The notes: a model not told the origin generated them from the letters alone. Shown: positions 19,598 to 26,667, numbered from the stretch's first letter. The stretch: DNA of 43,174 bases from Planococcus sp. A6 (GCF_028823615.1 NZ_JAPEHT010000012.1:1-43174), one strand, 5' to 3'. Numbers and translations are program-made.

Positions 19598-19905
19598 TGG
19601 GTGCCTGGTTTTGGTGGATGATTTTTGGAATGGCCGTTGTTACTTATATTCCACGCGCAATTCCGTTAACCTTTTTGGAAGGCCGGGAATTACCGGAAGC
19701 CGTGCAGAATGTTTTGCGCAATATTCCTTATGCCGTGCTCGGCGCATTGATTTTTCCGGCTGTGTTCTTTATACAGGAAAACGTCTGGTTCGGCGTAATC
19801 GGGGCCGCATCCGCATTTGCCATCGCGTTTACCGGTGCGAACGTTATCCTCGTCGTACTCGGGACCATTGCCATTCTCTCCGTATACGGACTGTGGTTCG
19901 GATAA
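19597..19905 (+). CDS. azlD: AzlD-family branched-chain amino-acid exporter, small subunit
   Basis: A 102-residue membrane protein with three to four hydrophobic helices. The motif TYIPRAIPLTFLEGRELPEAVQNVLRNIPYAVLGALIFPAVF is characteristic when read as overlapping blocks (IPRAIPL, LRNIPYAVLGAL). It is the obligate partner of AzlC, and its ATG overlaps the azlC stop codon. A strong hairpin follows. Confidence 0.9.
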   Translation: MGAWFWWMIFGMAVVTYIPRAIPLTFLEGRELPEAVQNVLRNIPYAVLGALIFPAVFFIQENVWFGVIGAASAFAIAFTGANVILVVLGTIAILSVYGLWFG

Positions 19906-19909
19906 TAAG

Positions 19910-19951
19910 AAAAAAAGCCGTCACTCATTTTCATGAGCTTCGGCTTTTTTT
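19910..19951. terminator. Bidirectional terminator between azlD and csbA
   Basis: AAAAAAAGCCG (19910-19920) pairs with CGGCTTTTTTT (19941-19951), with an inner CTCAT/ATGAG stem, giving T runs on both strands. The csbA stop codon lies inside the hairpin. Confidence 0.88.
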
Positions 19952-20178
19952 CTTTTACGATACATATTGCTCGCATACCAGAAACCAGCTGTTAACGAAG
20001 CGGCGTTGACGACAAACAATAGCCACGTATGTGTGAAGCCGGCATAAACGGCCGCGGCGATCAAAGCCACGGTCAATATGAGGCCGACATAATGGTTGAA
20101 CGTCACGCGCGTAAACAGGATAACAAGAAGCCCGGGCACAAACAGCGATAGGAAAAACTTAGTCACCATTGACTCCAT
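19921..20178 (-). CDS. csbA: CsbA-like small membrane protein
   Basis: An 85-residue protein with three hydrophobic helices (about 8-22, 28-46 and 51-67) and a basic, then acidic C terminus (MYRKRKKAEAHENE). Size, topology and its place beside a minJ-type gene match CsbA, a sigma-B-controlled membrane protein of unknown function in B. subtilis. No sigma-B promoter was seen; the gene follows minJ by 12 bases and is probably co-transcribed with it. It starts at ATG after GGAGAGAAG. Confidence 0.8.
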   Translation of the reverse strand: MESMVTKFFLSLFVPGLLVILFTRVTFNHYVGLILTVALIAAAVYAGFTHTWLLFVVNAASLTAGFWYASNMYRKRKKAEAHENE

Positions 20179-20190
20179 ATTCTTCTCTCC

Positions 20191-21189
20191 TTACTCGACA
20201 ATCAAGAGACCCAGGCGGTGATGGTCATGGCGGAAGACGACATGCTGCCGTAAACGCATTTCCAGGTTATGATCGATTACTTCCAGGCGGCAATGCGCTG
20301 CATTGAGCTGGATCGCTTCGTATAGTTCTGTTTCATTTGTTACGGTTGTGCCGTTTACTTTGCGGATGATTTCCCCGCGCACAAGCCCCATCTTCTCTGC
20401 CGGAGATCCCGGAAGCACGTCGATGATCATGACGCCTTGCGCTTGTGGTGTCACGGTGTAATTCCCGCTGCGCTCTTTCTGTGCATAATACAAGCTAATT
20501 CCCAAACGGAACAATGCTCCGGCGGCCAGCGCGATAATCGCCATCGGCTGCCAAAGAAAACCGAATAAGGCAAGGACGATCGTCAACACAGCTGACCAAG
20601 CGACCGATTTCGCGATTTTTGGATACAAATAAACAGGCAGCGTGCGTTTGCTGCGCCCTTGGAACCCAAATACCAGCGGGAACAAAATGAATGAAAAGGC
20701 CGATTCACCAATCGGAAGCTGCGGCCAGTATGGTGCGTATTCGGAGATCATTTCTCCAGGGACGACCAGAATAGCCGGTATCAGCCATAGCCGGCGGGAA
20801 ATATAGGCAGCGGCACGCAATCCGCGAGCTGATTTATGCAAACGCGGCGAAGCGGCAGCAGCAGCTGACTTTTCGACCATGCGGCTTTCGATGAACAGTA
20901 AAAGTCCTGCAATCAATGCGACTGAAATGAGCCAGCCGTCCGCAAGCCCTCTGCCCGTCATTTCGGCGAACCCTAGATTGATCACCCAATCATTGGCTTC
21001 GAACAACCAGACGACCAGCGCAGCCGCTCCCGCCAAATAGACGAAAGAAGCCAGGTGGTAAAAACCTGTCAGCATGACGATAATGCTCACGATGCTGAGT
21101 GCAATCAACCATTCCATCGGCACTGCCAAACCGGCAGCAGCCACGATGACCGATAAGATTAACGCATACAACCAGCCATCTTTCAGCAA
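20191..21189 (-). CDS. minJ: MinJ-like PDZ membrane protein, main body (reading frame disrupted upstream)
   Basis: A 332-residue frame encoding most of a MinJ-type topological specificity factor: about seven hydrophobic segments and a C-terminal PDZ domain (about 235-325, with VMIIDVLPGSPAEKMGLVRGEIIRKVNGTTV), ending HRLGLLIVE. MinJ links DivIVA to MinD at division sites. The first codon in this frame is a TTG with no good ribosome binding site. The missing N terminus is encoded immediately upstream in another frame (21183-21302), so the gene is interrupted by a -1-type shift near an A6 run. If read through, the protein would have about 370 residues (B. subtilis MinJ about 397). It may be a true mutation, a sequencing error or a larger deletion. 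Confidence 0.8.
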   Translation of the reverse strand: MLKDGWLYALILSVIVAAAGLAVPMEWLIALSIVSIIVMLTGFYHLASFVYLAGAAALVVWLFEANDWVINLGFAEMTGRGLADGWLISVALIAGLLLFIESRMVEKSAAAAASPRLHKSARGLRAAAYISRRLWLIPAILVVPGEMISEYAPYWPQLPIGESAFSFILFPLVFGFQGRSKRTLPVYLYPKIAKSVAWSAVLTIVLALFGFLWQPMAIIALAAGALFRLGISLYYAQKERSGNYTVTPQAQGVMIIDVLPGSPAEKMGLVRGEIIRKVNGTTVTNETELYEAIQLNAAHCRLEVIDHNLEMRLRQHVVFRHDHHRLGLLIVE

Positions 21190-21302
21190 GCGTGTGCTTT
21201 TTTAACGCGAAAATATCCAAGCATCGTCGCAGCAAATAATGCGACATAAAAAACAGGGTTAAGAAAAAACATGGCGATTGCCATCAAAAAATCCGTTAAC
21301 AC
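21183..21302 (-). pseudogene. minJ: Detached N-terminal segment of minJ in a different frame
   Basis: A 39-codon frame opens at GTG (21302), ten bases after AAGGATGG, and encodes a hydrophobic helix with MAIAMFFLNPVFYVALFAAT followed by GYFRVKK, the typical opening of MinJ. It stops at TGA (21183-21185) after an A6 run (21198-21203). Adding one A to that run would join it to the downstream frame (VKK-STRLLKDGW). Homologues may have extra residues between these blocks, so a longer deletion is also possible. Confidence 0.72.
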
Positions 21303-21383
21303 TCCACTGACACCATCCTTAAGCTAAATGAACTTATCTTTCATTGTACCAAAGATGCAAGGATAGCCCTACATCTTTTTCAA

Positions 21384-22490
21384 TCAGTTAAATGCCAGTT
21401 GCAGCTGCCCTAGGATATCTTCGGTGCCTTCGATTCCGGCTGAAAGCCTGACGACACGCTCAGTCACACCGATTCGCGCTTTTTCTTCTGCGGATAATGC
21501 GCGGTGAGACGTACCGAAAGGATAAGAGACAGTCGTTTCGACACCGGCCAAAGTCGGAACGATCTTGATCCAGCCGAGTGAAGAAAAGAAGGCTGAGACG
21601 TCGGCAGTTTCAGGAAGTTCAAACGAAACGATCGCGCCTTTCCCCGGATACCACACCCGTGCCTTGTCTTGCAGGAAATCGGCAATCGCTTGGGCGTTGG
21701 CGGTCTGCTTTTCCATCCGAAGCGCCAATGTTTTGATGCCGCGTATCGTCAGCCATGCTTCAAAAGGACTTAAGTTCATGCCGAGATTCACGACACGTTT
21801 TGTGGCTTCTTCGATTAAAGCCGGATCGCCTACCAATACGCCTGAGGTAACATCACTATGCCCACCAAGATACTTGGTTGCGCTATGTACGACCAAATCC
21901 ACGCCTTGTGCATAAGGTGTAAACGTATACGGCGTCGCGAATGTATTATCGATCATTACTTTAACGCCGTATTGATTTTTCATTTTGACGAGCCCTTCGA
22001 TGTCTTCGATCCGCAAAAATGGATTGGTGATCGATTCGCTCAGCATCAATTTCACTTCCGGGAAATCAACCAAAATCTGCTCAATCGTGCCGGTTTCTGA
22101 GAAATCCGCGAAATGGACCGTAATGCCAAGCCTTCTCAATTCTTCCTTCAACAAGTGGAAAGTGCCTCCGTAGACATCCTCAGCAGCTAGAATGTGGTCT
22201 CCCGCTTCTGCAACAGACAGGATGCCCGCAAGTATCGCTGACATGCCGGAAGAGGCAGCAACGCCTTTTGGGGCACCTTCTAGCTGTGCGACTGTCTGAC
22301 CGAGTGCATCCGTGTTCGGGTTAGCTGTCCGCGTGTAGAGATAAGTTCCGTTTCCTTCGTAATAGCCTTCTAACTCTTCTAAAGAAGAGAAAGAAAAAGC
22401 GGATGTTTGATAGATCGGCATGACTTTCGGACGGATCGTCCGCTCTTCCATGCCTGCTGTGTGTACAGATTTTGTATCGATTGATGTCAT
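21384..22490 (-). CDS. Cys/Met-metabolism PLP enzyme (cystathionine/methionine gamma-lyase-like)
   Basis: A 368-residue fold-type I PLP enzyme of the transsulfuration family. The PLP lysine is K206 in SATKYLGGHSD; the phosphate-binding SSGMSA (about 80-85), substrate-side YTRTANPNT (about 52-60) and DNTFATP (about 181-187) are all present. The family includes cystathionine gamma-synthase, gamma-lyase, methionine gamma-lyase and homocysteine synthases, which cannot be separated safely here. Its ATG shares one base with the stop of the TlpA-like gene (TAATG), a sign of translational coupling and of a joint role in sulfur or thiol handling. No S-box riboswitch or T-box was seen in the short upstream region. 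Confidence 0.85.
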   Translation of the reverse strand: MTSIDTKSVHTAGMEERTIRPKVMPIYQTSAFSFSSLEELEGYYEGNGTYLYTRTANPNTDALGQTVAQLEGAPKGVAASSGMSAILAGILSVAEAGDHILAAEDVYGGTFHLLKEELRRLGITVHFADFSETGTIEQILVDFPEVKLMLSESITNPFLRIEDIEGLVKMKNQYGVKVMIDNTFATPYTFTPYAQGVDLVVHSATKYLGGHSDVTSGVLVGDPALIEEATKRVVNLGMNLSPFEAWLTIRGIKTLALRMEKQTANAQAIADFLQDKARVWYPGKGAIVSFELPETADVSAFFSSLGWIKIVPTLAGVETTVSYPFGTSHRALSAEEKARIGVTERVVRLSAGIEGTEDILGQLQLAFN

Positions 22491-23077
22491 TATGATTCCC
22501 CCTCATTGATTTCTTCGATAAATCCATTCATCATTTCTTCATCCATCGGGCCGACAATTTTATGCAGGACACGGCCCTCTCTGTCTATGATATAGGAAGT
22601 CGGAATGGAAAACGCTTGGTAGAGCGCGCCAATATCTCCATCCACATCCATCGGAATCGGAAAGCTCAAGCCGAACTCTTCAACAAAGTTTTCGATTTCC
22701 GTCATGCCGCGGTCTTCTGTCGTCAAATTGACAGCTACCACTTCGACATCTTTATCCTGTTGGTTCTCATAGAAAGTTTGCATATGCGGCATTTCTGCTC
22801 GGCAAGGCGGGCACCATGTCGCCCAAAAATTAAGGATGACCGCTTTGCCCCGGTAATCCGACAAGCGCATTTCCTCGCCTTTCAAAGTCGTCAATTCGAA
22901 GTCGGGAGCGAGTTCGCCTTTTGCCAGCCCTTCGTCGGTCGGCAAAAAATCGACCGTGCTGCCAAGGGCCATTTTATTCAGTGCGCGGTCTTCTTTTTGG
23001 CTATCAAAGACAGCCCATACCGCTAGAATAATGACCAAAATGGCTGCTATCAGAAGCCCGATCACTTTTTTTGACAT
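22490..23077 (-). CDS. TlpA/ResA-like membrane-anchored thiol-disulfide oxidoreductase
   Basis: A 195-residue thioredoxin-fold protein anchored by an N-terminal helix (about 5-24), with the catalytic domain outside the membrane. The redox site is FWATWCPPCRAEMP (about 86-99), preceded by the AhpC/TSA-type block APDFELTTLKGEE and followed by the cis-proline loop SIPTSYIIDREG. ResA-like proteins reduce apocytochrome c or other exported cysteines; a c-type cytochrome gene lies 3.6 kb away, but no ResBC or CcdA is present here. The ATG at 23077 has GGAG eight bases upstream; an in-frame GTG three codons earlier lies too close to it. It is coupled to the PLP C-S lyase gene by TAATG. Confidence 0.87.
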   Translation of the reverse strand: MSKKVIGLLIAAILVIILAVWAVFDSQKEDRALNKMALGSTVDFLPTDEGLAKGELAPDFELTTLKGEEMRLSDYRGKAVILNFWATWCPPCRAEMPHMQTFYENQQDKDVEVVAVNLTTEDRGMTEIENFVEEFGLSFPIPMDVDGDIGALYQAFSIPTSYIIDREGRVLHKIVGPMDEEMMNGFIEEINEGES

Positions 23078-23170
23078 TCTTTTCACTCCATTCCGTTACC
23101 ATCATACGACAAACGAACTGTCCGTAGCCAGTAAATTCGCCGGAATTGTTCCGCAACAAATTGTGTCCAT

Positions 23171-23240
23171 AAAAAAACCGCCAAGCCACTTTCCGAAACT
23201 TCACTAGTCATGAAGCGGAAAGAATGGCCTTGGCGGCTTT
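23171..23240 (-). terminator. Long multi-tier terminator after the M23 hydrolase gene
   Basis: CCGCCAAG (23178-23185) pairs with CTTGGCGG (23228-23235), and inside it CTTTCCG with CGGAAAG and CTTCA with TGAAG, so nearly the whole 58 bases fold into one imperfect stem. T runs of seven (minus) and five to six (plus) flank it, so it may stop both strands. Confidence 0.8.
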
Positions 23241-23245
23241 TTGGA

Positions 23246-23992
23246 TTAATAAGAAAGGTAATTGGCTGGATTCACAGCATTGCTGCGCGCTCCGTTCCAA
23301 GATCCTACGTGAATTTCAAAATGTAAATGCGTTCCTGTCGAACGGCCTGTACTACCCATGCCGCCGATATACTGGCGCTGATCCACTTTTTGCCCGACCG
23401 ATACTCCGATTGAACTTAAGTGAGCGTAAACAGTTGCATACGGCTGCCCGTTAATCGAGTGGTTGATGATGATGACGTTGCCGTAACCGCCCATTGATCC
23501 AGCGTAGGATACATATCCAGCGGCAGAAGCCACGATAGGCGTTCCTGTTATGCTATTGGCGATATCGTAGCCAAGATGCGTTTCTGCGCCGTCCCCGATA
23601 TCACGTCCACCGAATCCCGATGTATGACGTCCTGATGCCGGCATCACGAAGTTTGCTGATGGCTTGACAACAGGAGCCGGTGCCGGTGCTGGCGTTGGTG
23701 CTGGTGCTGGTGCCGGGCTTGCGGTGCTGGCACTTGCTGATGAAGATTTAGTTGCTGCTTTTTCGGCTGCTGCTTTTTCAGCTGCCGCTTTTTCGGCTGC
23801 TGCCCGTTCAGCTGCTGCTTTCTCTGCTGCTGCACGCTCAGCTGCGGCCTTTTCTGCAGCGGCTTTTTCAGCTGCCGCTTTCCGTTCAGCTTCTGCAATA
23901 CGCGTACGTTCAGCTTCTTCTTGCTGAGCCAGTTTCGCCATGCGAGCTTGCTGTCCCATGATCTGCTTCTCGACTGCAGCGCTGACTTCAAG
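23246..23992 (-). CDS. M23 (LytM) endopeptidase part of an FtsEX-partner murein hydrolase; frame disrupted
   Basis: This frame encodes the end of a coiled coil, an (AAAEK/R)n helix, a Pro-Ala linker and a complete M23 metallopeptidase (about 105-237 counting from ATG 23959). The zinc and catalytic residues look intact: H128 and D132 in THLGYD, H180 in VYAHL, and H211/H213 in THLHFE, unlike non-enzymatic EnvC. The 237-residue part from ATG 23959 lacks a signal peptide and a good ribosome binding site. The sequence upstream of that ATG (LEVSAAVEKQI) continues the coiled coil of the neighbouring frame, so both parts were one protein of about 490 residues. Removing one T near 23990 would join them as RLA-EVSAAV. 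It is the likely peptidoglycan hydrolase activated by the upstream FtsEX. Confidence 0.85.
   Translation of the reverse strand, partial: LEVSAAVEKQIMGQQARMAKLAQQEEAERTRIAEAERKAAAEKAAAEKAAAERAAAEKAAAERAAAEKAAAEKAAAEKAATKSSSASASTASPAPAPAPTPAPAPAPVVKPSANFVMPASGRHTSGFGGRDIGDGAETHLGYDIANSITGTPIVASAAGYVSYAGSMGGYGNVIIINHSINGQPYATVYAHLSSIGVSVGQKVDQRQYIGGMGSTGRSTGTHLHFEIHVGSWNGARSNAVNPANYLSY
23759..23878 (-). repeat. Tandem 15-base repeat encoding AAAEK/AAAER
   Basis: Eight consecutive five-residue units AAAEK or AAAER are encoded within the M23 hydrolase, forming a highly charged alanine-rich helix between coiled coil and catalytic domain. It is followed by a Pro-Ala linker encoded by GGTGCT-type hexamers (about 23675-23725 on the plus strand). 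Confidence 0.85.
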
Positions 23993-24722
23993 CTAAACGT
24001 TTCTGTTCTGCTTCCATTTGCTTTTTCAATCCAGCTTGTTCTTTTTTCTGGCTATCCAATGATGCTTTCAATGAAACCAGTTCAGCGCGGCGCTCTTCTT
24101 GATTGGCAAGAATCGTTTCAACCGCTTCTTTTTTTGCAGCCAATTCTTTTTTGTCGGCTGCTTGTTCACGCATGATTTCACGGTCAGCTTCGATCAAAGT
24201 GTTGACTGCCGAAAAACGGTCGATAAAATCGATAAAGCTATTGGCGCCCAATAGAACATCTATGTAATCGACAGACCCACCGCTCAATTGGATGGCGCGC
24301 GCACGTTCTTTCAATAGTTCAGTGCGTTCGTCGATTTTACGTTCAAGCTCTTTGATCGCTTCTTTTAATTCATCGATTTCTTCTTTGGTTTGGTCGATTT
24401 CGGCTTGTACAGTATTAATTTTAGACTGTGTTTCCTGCATTTTCTTATCCAATTGCTGGATTTCCGAAACGATGCGGTCAAGTTTCGAAGACGTTTTCTT
24501 AATCTCGCCTTCTTTCTTTTCAATACCCGAGCTTAAATCTTCTTCTTTATCTTCCAGCTCTTTACGCTCTTTTTCCAATTTCTGCTGTTCTTTTTGGACT
24601 TGCTGTTGCTCCTGCTCTAATTCATCGAGCTTGCTAGTGTTTGCGTGTGCAGTAGGCATTAGCAAAGACAATGCGAGAATTGATGAAACGCCGGACAACA
24701 TCCATTTAGACTTCGAATTCAA
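23988..24722 (-). CDS. Coiled-coil N-terminal part of the FtsEX-partner murein hydrolase (frame disrupted)
   Basis: A 244-residue frame with a signal peptide (1-27, ending TAHA-N) and long coiled coils (about 30-130 and 185-244) around a middle segment ARAIQLSGGSVDYIDVLLGANSFIDFIDR. That segment and layout are typical of the PcsB/CwlO/EnvC N-terminal domain, which docks on the FtsX outer loop and holds the hydrolase inactive. The frame ends QKRLA at TGA (23988-23990) and the catalytic part continues in the +1 frame. The window in which the frames can join is only about six bases (GCTTGA), because a TAG stops the second frame just upstream. It lies about 110 bases after ftsX in the same orientation. 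Confidence 0.85.
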   Translation of the reverse strand: MNSKSKWMLSGVSSILALSLLMPTAHANTSKLDELEQEQQQVQKEQQKLEKERKELEDKEEDLSSGIEKKEGEIKKTSSKLDRIVSEIQQLDKKMQETQSKINTVQAEIDQTKEEIDELKEAIKELERKIDERTELLKERARAIQLSGGSVDYIDVLLGANSFIDFIDRFSAVNTLIEADREIMREQAADKKELAAKKEAVETILANQEERRAELVSLKASLDSQKKEQAGLKKQMEAEQKRLA

Positions 24723-24833
24723 GTTCGTTTTCCCCCTTTGGATTTACGTTCTTTTTCTATGTCTGTATTTTATTTCCTAATTTATGTAAGCTTTAGGCCT
24801 ATGGTTAAGATGCGACCATAGGCCTTTGATTGA

Positions 24834-25718
24834 TTATACACGTAAGAACTTGCGAATGGACATAAAACTTCCCCAAATCCCGATAAAGACACCCATCGCC
24901 AAGATCAACGCGCTCACTTGGTAGATAAAAGGTGAAAACTCAAGTAGTTGGAAGAGTTCCCCGCTGAGCCGGGGTTGTGCAAATTCCGTAATCTTCTGGT
25001 AAAGAAGTACAACGAGGCCGATCGGTATAATGGAACCGAGAATCCCGAGCCACATGCCTTCCAAAATGAACGGAACACGGACAAACCAATTGGTCGCCCC
25101 GACGAGTTTCATGATCTCGATTTCGGTGCGGCGCGCCACGATTGTGATGCGGATCGTATTCGAAATCAAGAACATCGCCGTAAACAATAAAGCAAGAATA
25201 AGGATCAGGCCAACATTGCGCCCTGCGTTAAGGAAATTGAAAAGCTTCTCAATTTTCCCTTCCCCATATTCCACGTCTTCGATATATTCAAGGGCAGCAA
25301 TCTCTGTTGCTACTGTTTCTGTCTGCTGAGGTTCTGTCGCTTTTACATAGAAAACGTCAAACAATGGATTGCTTTGCTCGAATAGGCTAAGCTCTTCACC
25401 AAAGTCGAGCACAAGATCTGTCAACTCTTCTTCTTTCGTTGAAAAGTCGGCTGATTCAACGCCATCGAGCCCAGATATCTCTTCTTCAAGCTCTGCAATT
25501 TCCTCTTCTTCCGCATCAAGTGACACGAACACTTTGATTTCGACATCGTTTTCTAAGTCATCGGCGATTTTGTTCAAGTTCATCATGATCATGACGAACA
25601 CGCCAACAAGCAGCAAAGTTACGGTGACAGCGCTGACGGATGCAAAAGTCATCCATCCATTTCTGCCAAGGCTCTTGAGGCTTTCTTTGATATGTCGGCC
25701 AAATGTTCTAATCTTCAT
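24834..25718 (-). CDS. ftsX: Cell-division ABC transporter permease-like FtsX
   Basis: A 294-residue membrane protein with the FtsX plan: a cytoplasmic N terminus (RTFGRHIKESLKSLGRNGWMT), a first membrane helix (about 25-48), a large extracytoplasmic loop (about 50-160) rich in acidic residues, then three membrane helices; ARRTEIEIMKLVGAT is the conserved cytoplasmic coupling loop. With FtsE it converts ATP hydrolysis into activation of a peptidoglycan hydrolase outside the cell. The ATG at 25718 lies inside the end of ftsE (11-base overlap), eight bases after GGAGGTGA; a longer in-frame start lies deeper in ftsE and is not supported. Confidence 0.95.
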   Translation of the reverse strand: MKIRTFGRHIKESLKSLGRNGWMTFASVSAVTVTLLLVGVFVMIMMNLNKIADDLENDVEIKVFVSLDAEEEEIAELEEEISGLDGVESADFSTKEEELTDLVLDFGEELSLFEQSNPLFDVFYVKATEPQQTETVATEIAALEYIEDVEYGEGKIEKLFNFLNAGRNVGLILILALLFTAMFLISNTIRITIVARRTEIEIMKLVGATNWFVRVPFILEGMWLGILGSIIPIGLVVLLYQKITEFAQPRLSGELFQLLEFSPFIYQVSALILAMGVFIGIWGSFMSIRKFLRV

Positions 25719-26394
25719 AGCCGTAATCACCTCCGGCTGCATCTCGAACAATCAGCCCGCCTTCAATAGCGATGACGCGATGTCTTAATTTGTTGACGAT
25801 CTCCCGGTTATGGGTTGCCATGATGATGGTAGTCCCTGTCGAGTTGATCTGTTCGAAAAGATTCATGATATCCCAAGACGTATCCGGGTCAAGGTTACCC
25901 GTAGGCTCATCAGCGATCATGATTTTCGGCGTATTGACAATAGAACGGGCGATTGAAACGCGTTGCTGTTCGCCTCCGGACAATTCACGCGGGAACATCT
26001 TCGCTTTGTGCTTTAGCCCGACCATGTCCAGTACTTCCATGACACGCTCTTTGATGATTTGTGGTTTCTCCTCGATGACCTCGAGTGCAAACGCAACATT
26101 TTCATAGACGTTCAGGCGAGGCAATAGTTTGAAATCCTGGAACACGACGCCGATGTCACGCCGTAGAAATGGCACTTTTCGGTTCTTCAATTTCGCAATA
26201 TCTTTTCCGTCAACAAGCATTTGACCTGAAGACGGGCGTTCTTCACGATACATCATTTTGATGAACGTGGATTTACCAGCTCCGCTCGGGCCGACGATGT
26301 ATACAAATTCGCCCTGGGCAATCTCAACATTCAAACCATTGAGTGCCACAATGCCGTTCGGATATTTTTTGTAGACATTTTTCATTTGTATCAT
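25708..26394 (-). CDS. ftsE: Cell-division ATPase FtsE
   Basis: A 228-residue ABC ATPase with Walker A GPSGAGKST (about 36-44), Q loop (VFQDFKLLP), signature LSGGEQQRVSIARS (about 138-151) and Walker B with catalytic Glu in IMIADEPTGNLD (about 158-169). It pairs with FtsX to control septal or side-wall peptidoglycan hydrolysis. The gene opens the ftsE-ftsX-hydrolase run. A TATAAT -10 box and a WalR-like element lie about 80-120 bases upstream. The start is ATG preceded by a weak AGGTGG. Confidence 0.96.
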   Translation of the reverse strand: MIQMKNVYKKYPNGIVALNGLNVEIAQGEFVYIVGPSGAGKSTFIKMMYREERPSSGQMLVDGKDIAKLKNRKVPFLRRDIGVVFQDFKLLPRLNVYENVAFALEVIEEKPQIIKERVMEVLDMVGLKHKAKMFPRELSGGEQQRVSIARSIVNTPKIMIADEPTGNLDPDTSWDIMNLFEQINSTGTTIIMATHNREIVNKLRHRVIAIEGGLIVRDAAGGDYGYED

Positions 26395-26472
26395 TTATAA
26401 ACCACCTATTAATTATCCGGCATTTTGCCGAATTTGATTTCCCAAGTACATAGCAAATTTTGCAGCACGGTT

Positions 26473-26516
26473 ATTATAACACTCCTAAACCCCTTTTTTG
26501 TTACAGTTACATTTCA
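26473..26516 (-). promoter_or_regulatory. ftsE promoter with WalR-like direct repeat
   Basis: A TATAAT -10 box (26473-26478) has no consensus -35. In the expected -35 region the minus strand reads TGAAAT-GTAAC-TGTAAC (26500-26516), close to the WalR (YycF) consensus TGTWAH-N5-TGTWAH with one mismatch in the first half. WalRK governs peptidoglycan hydrolases such as CwlO and PcsB in relatives, which fits this operon. Binding is inferred, not shown. Confidence 0.45.
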
Positions 26517-26633
26517 ATTCAGACTCAGTCTCGATACAAAGAATTATCTGAAATTTTAATAATATAAGGTATTAACTCACTATTTTTTTCCTTATTTTTA
26601 CCATGCTTCTATAGTAATGCCTTGTTTTATGGC

Positions 26634-26667
26634 AAAAAAAATAAACCGGGCTAAATGCCGGTTTATT
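26634..26667 (-). terminator. Terminator after cccB
   Basis: On the minus strand AATAAACCGG pairs with CCGGTTTATT over an eight-base loop, followed by T residues. The stem overlaps the cccB stop codon. Confidence 0.83.

Noticed and set aside
21183-21210. Programmed -1 frameshift in minJ
   Set aside because: The A6 run in frame GTT AAA AAA GCA does not give a good X-XXY-YYZ slip site and no stimulatory structure was seen, so a mutation or error is preferred.
23078-23170. S-box riboswitch or T-box upstream of the sulfur-metabolism pair
   Set aside because: The gap is under 100 bases and shows no conserved riboswitch or T-box elements.
23759-23878. Tandem repeat considered as a CRISPR array
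   Set aside because: The units are 15 bases, contiguous and in frame within a protein; there are no spacers or cas genes.
23664-23961. Alanine- and leucine-rich plus-strand frames opposite the M23 repeat region
   Set aside because: They are translations of the antisense of the AAAEK repeats.
23988-23993. RF2-like programmed +1 frameshift in the M23 gene
   Set aside because: GCT-TGA lacks the CTT slippery codon and the upstream AGGGGG element seen in prfB; kept only as an untested alternative.
24834-25751. Longer ftsX start giving extra N-terminal residues
   Set aside because: The extension lies within ftsE and the GGAGGTGA ribosome binding site fits the ATG at 25718.
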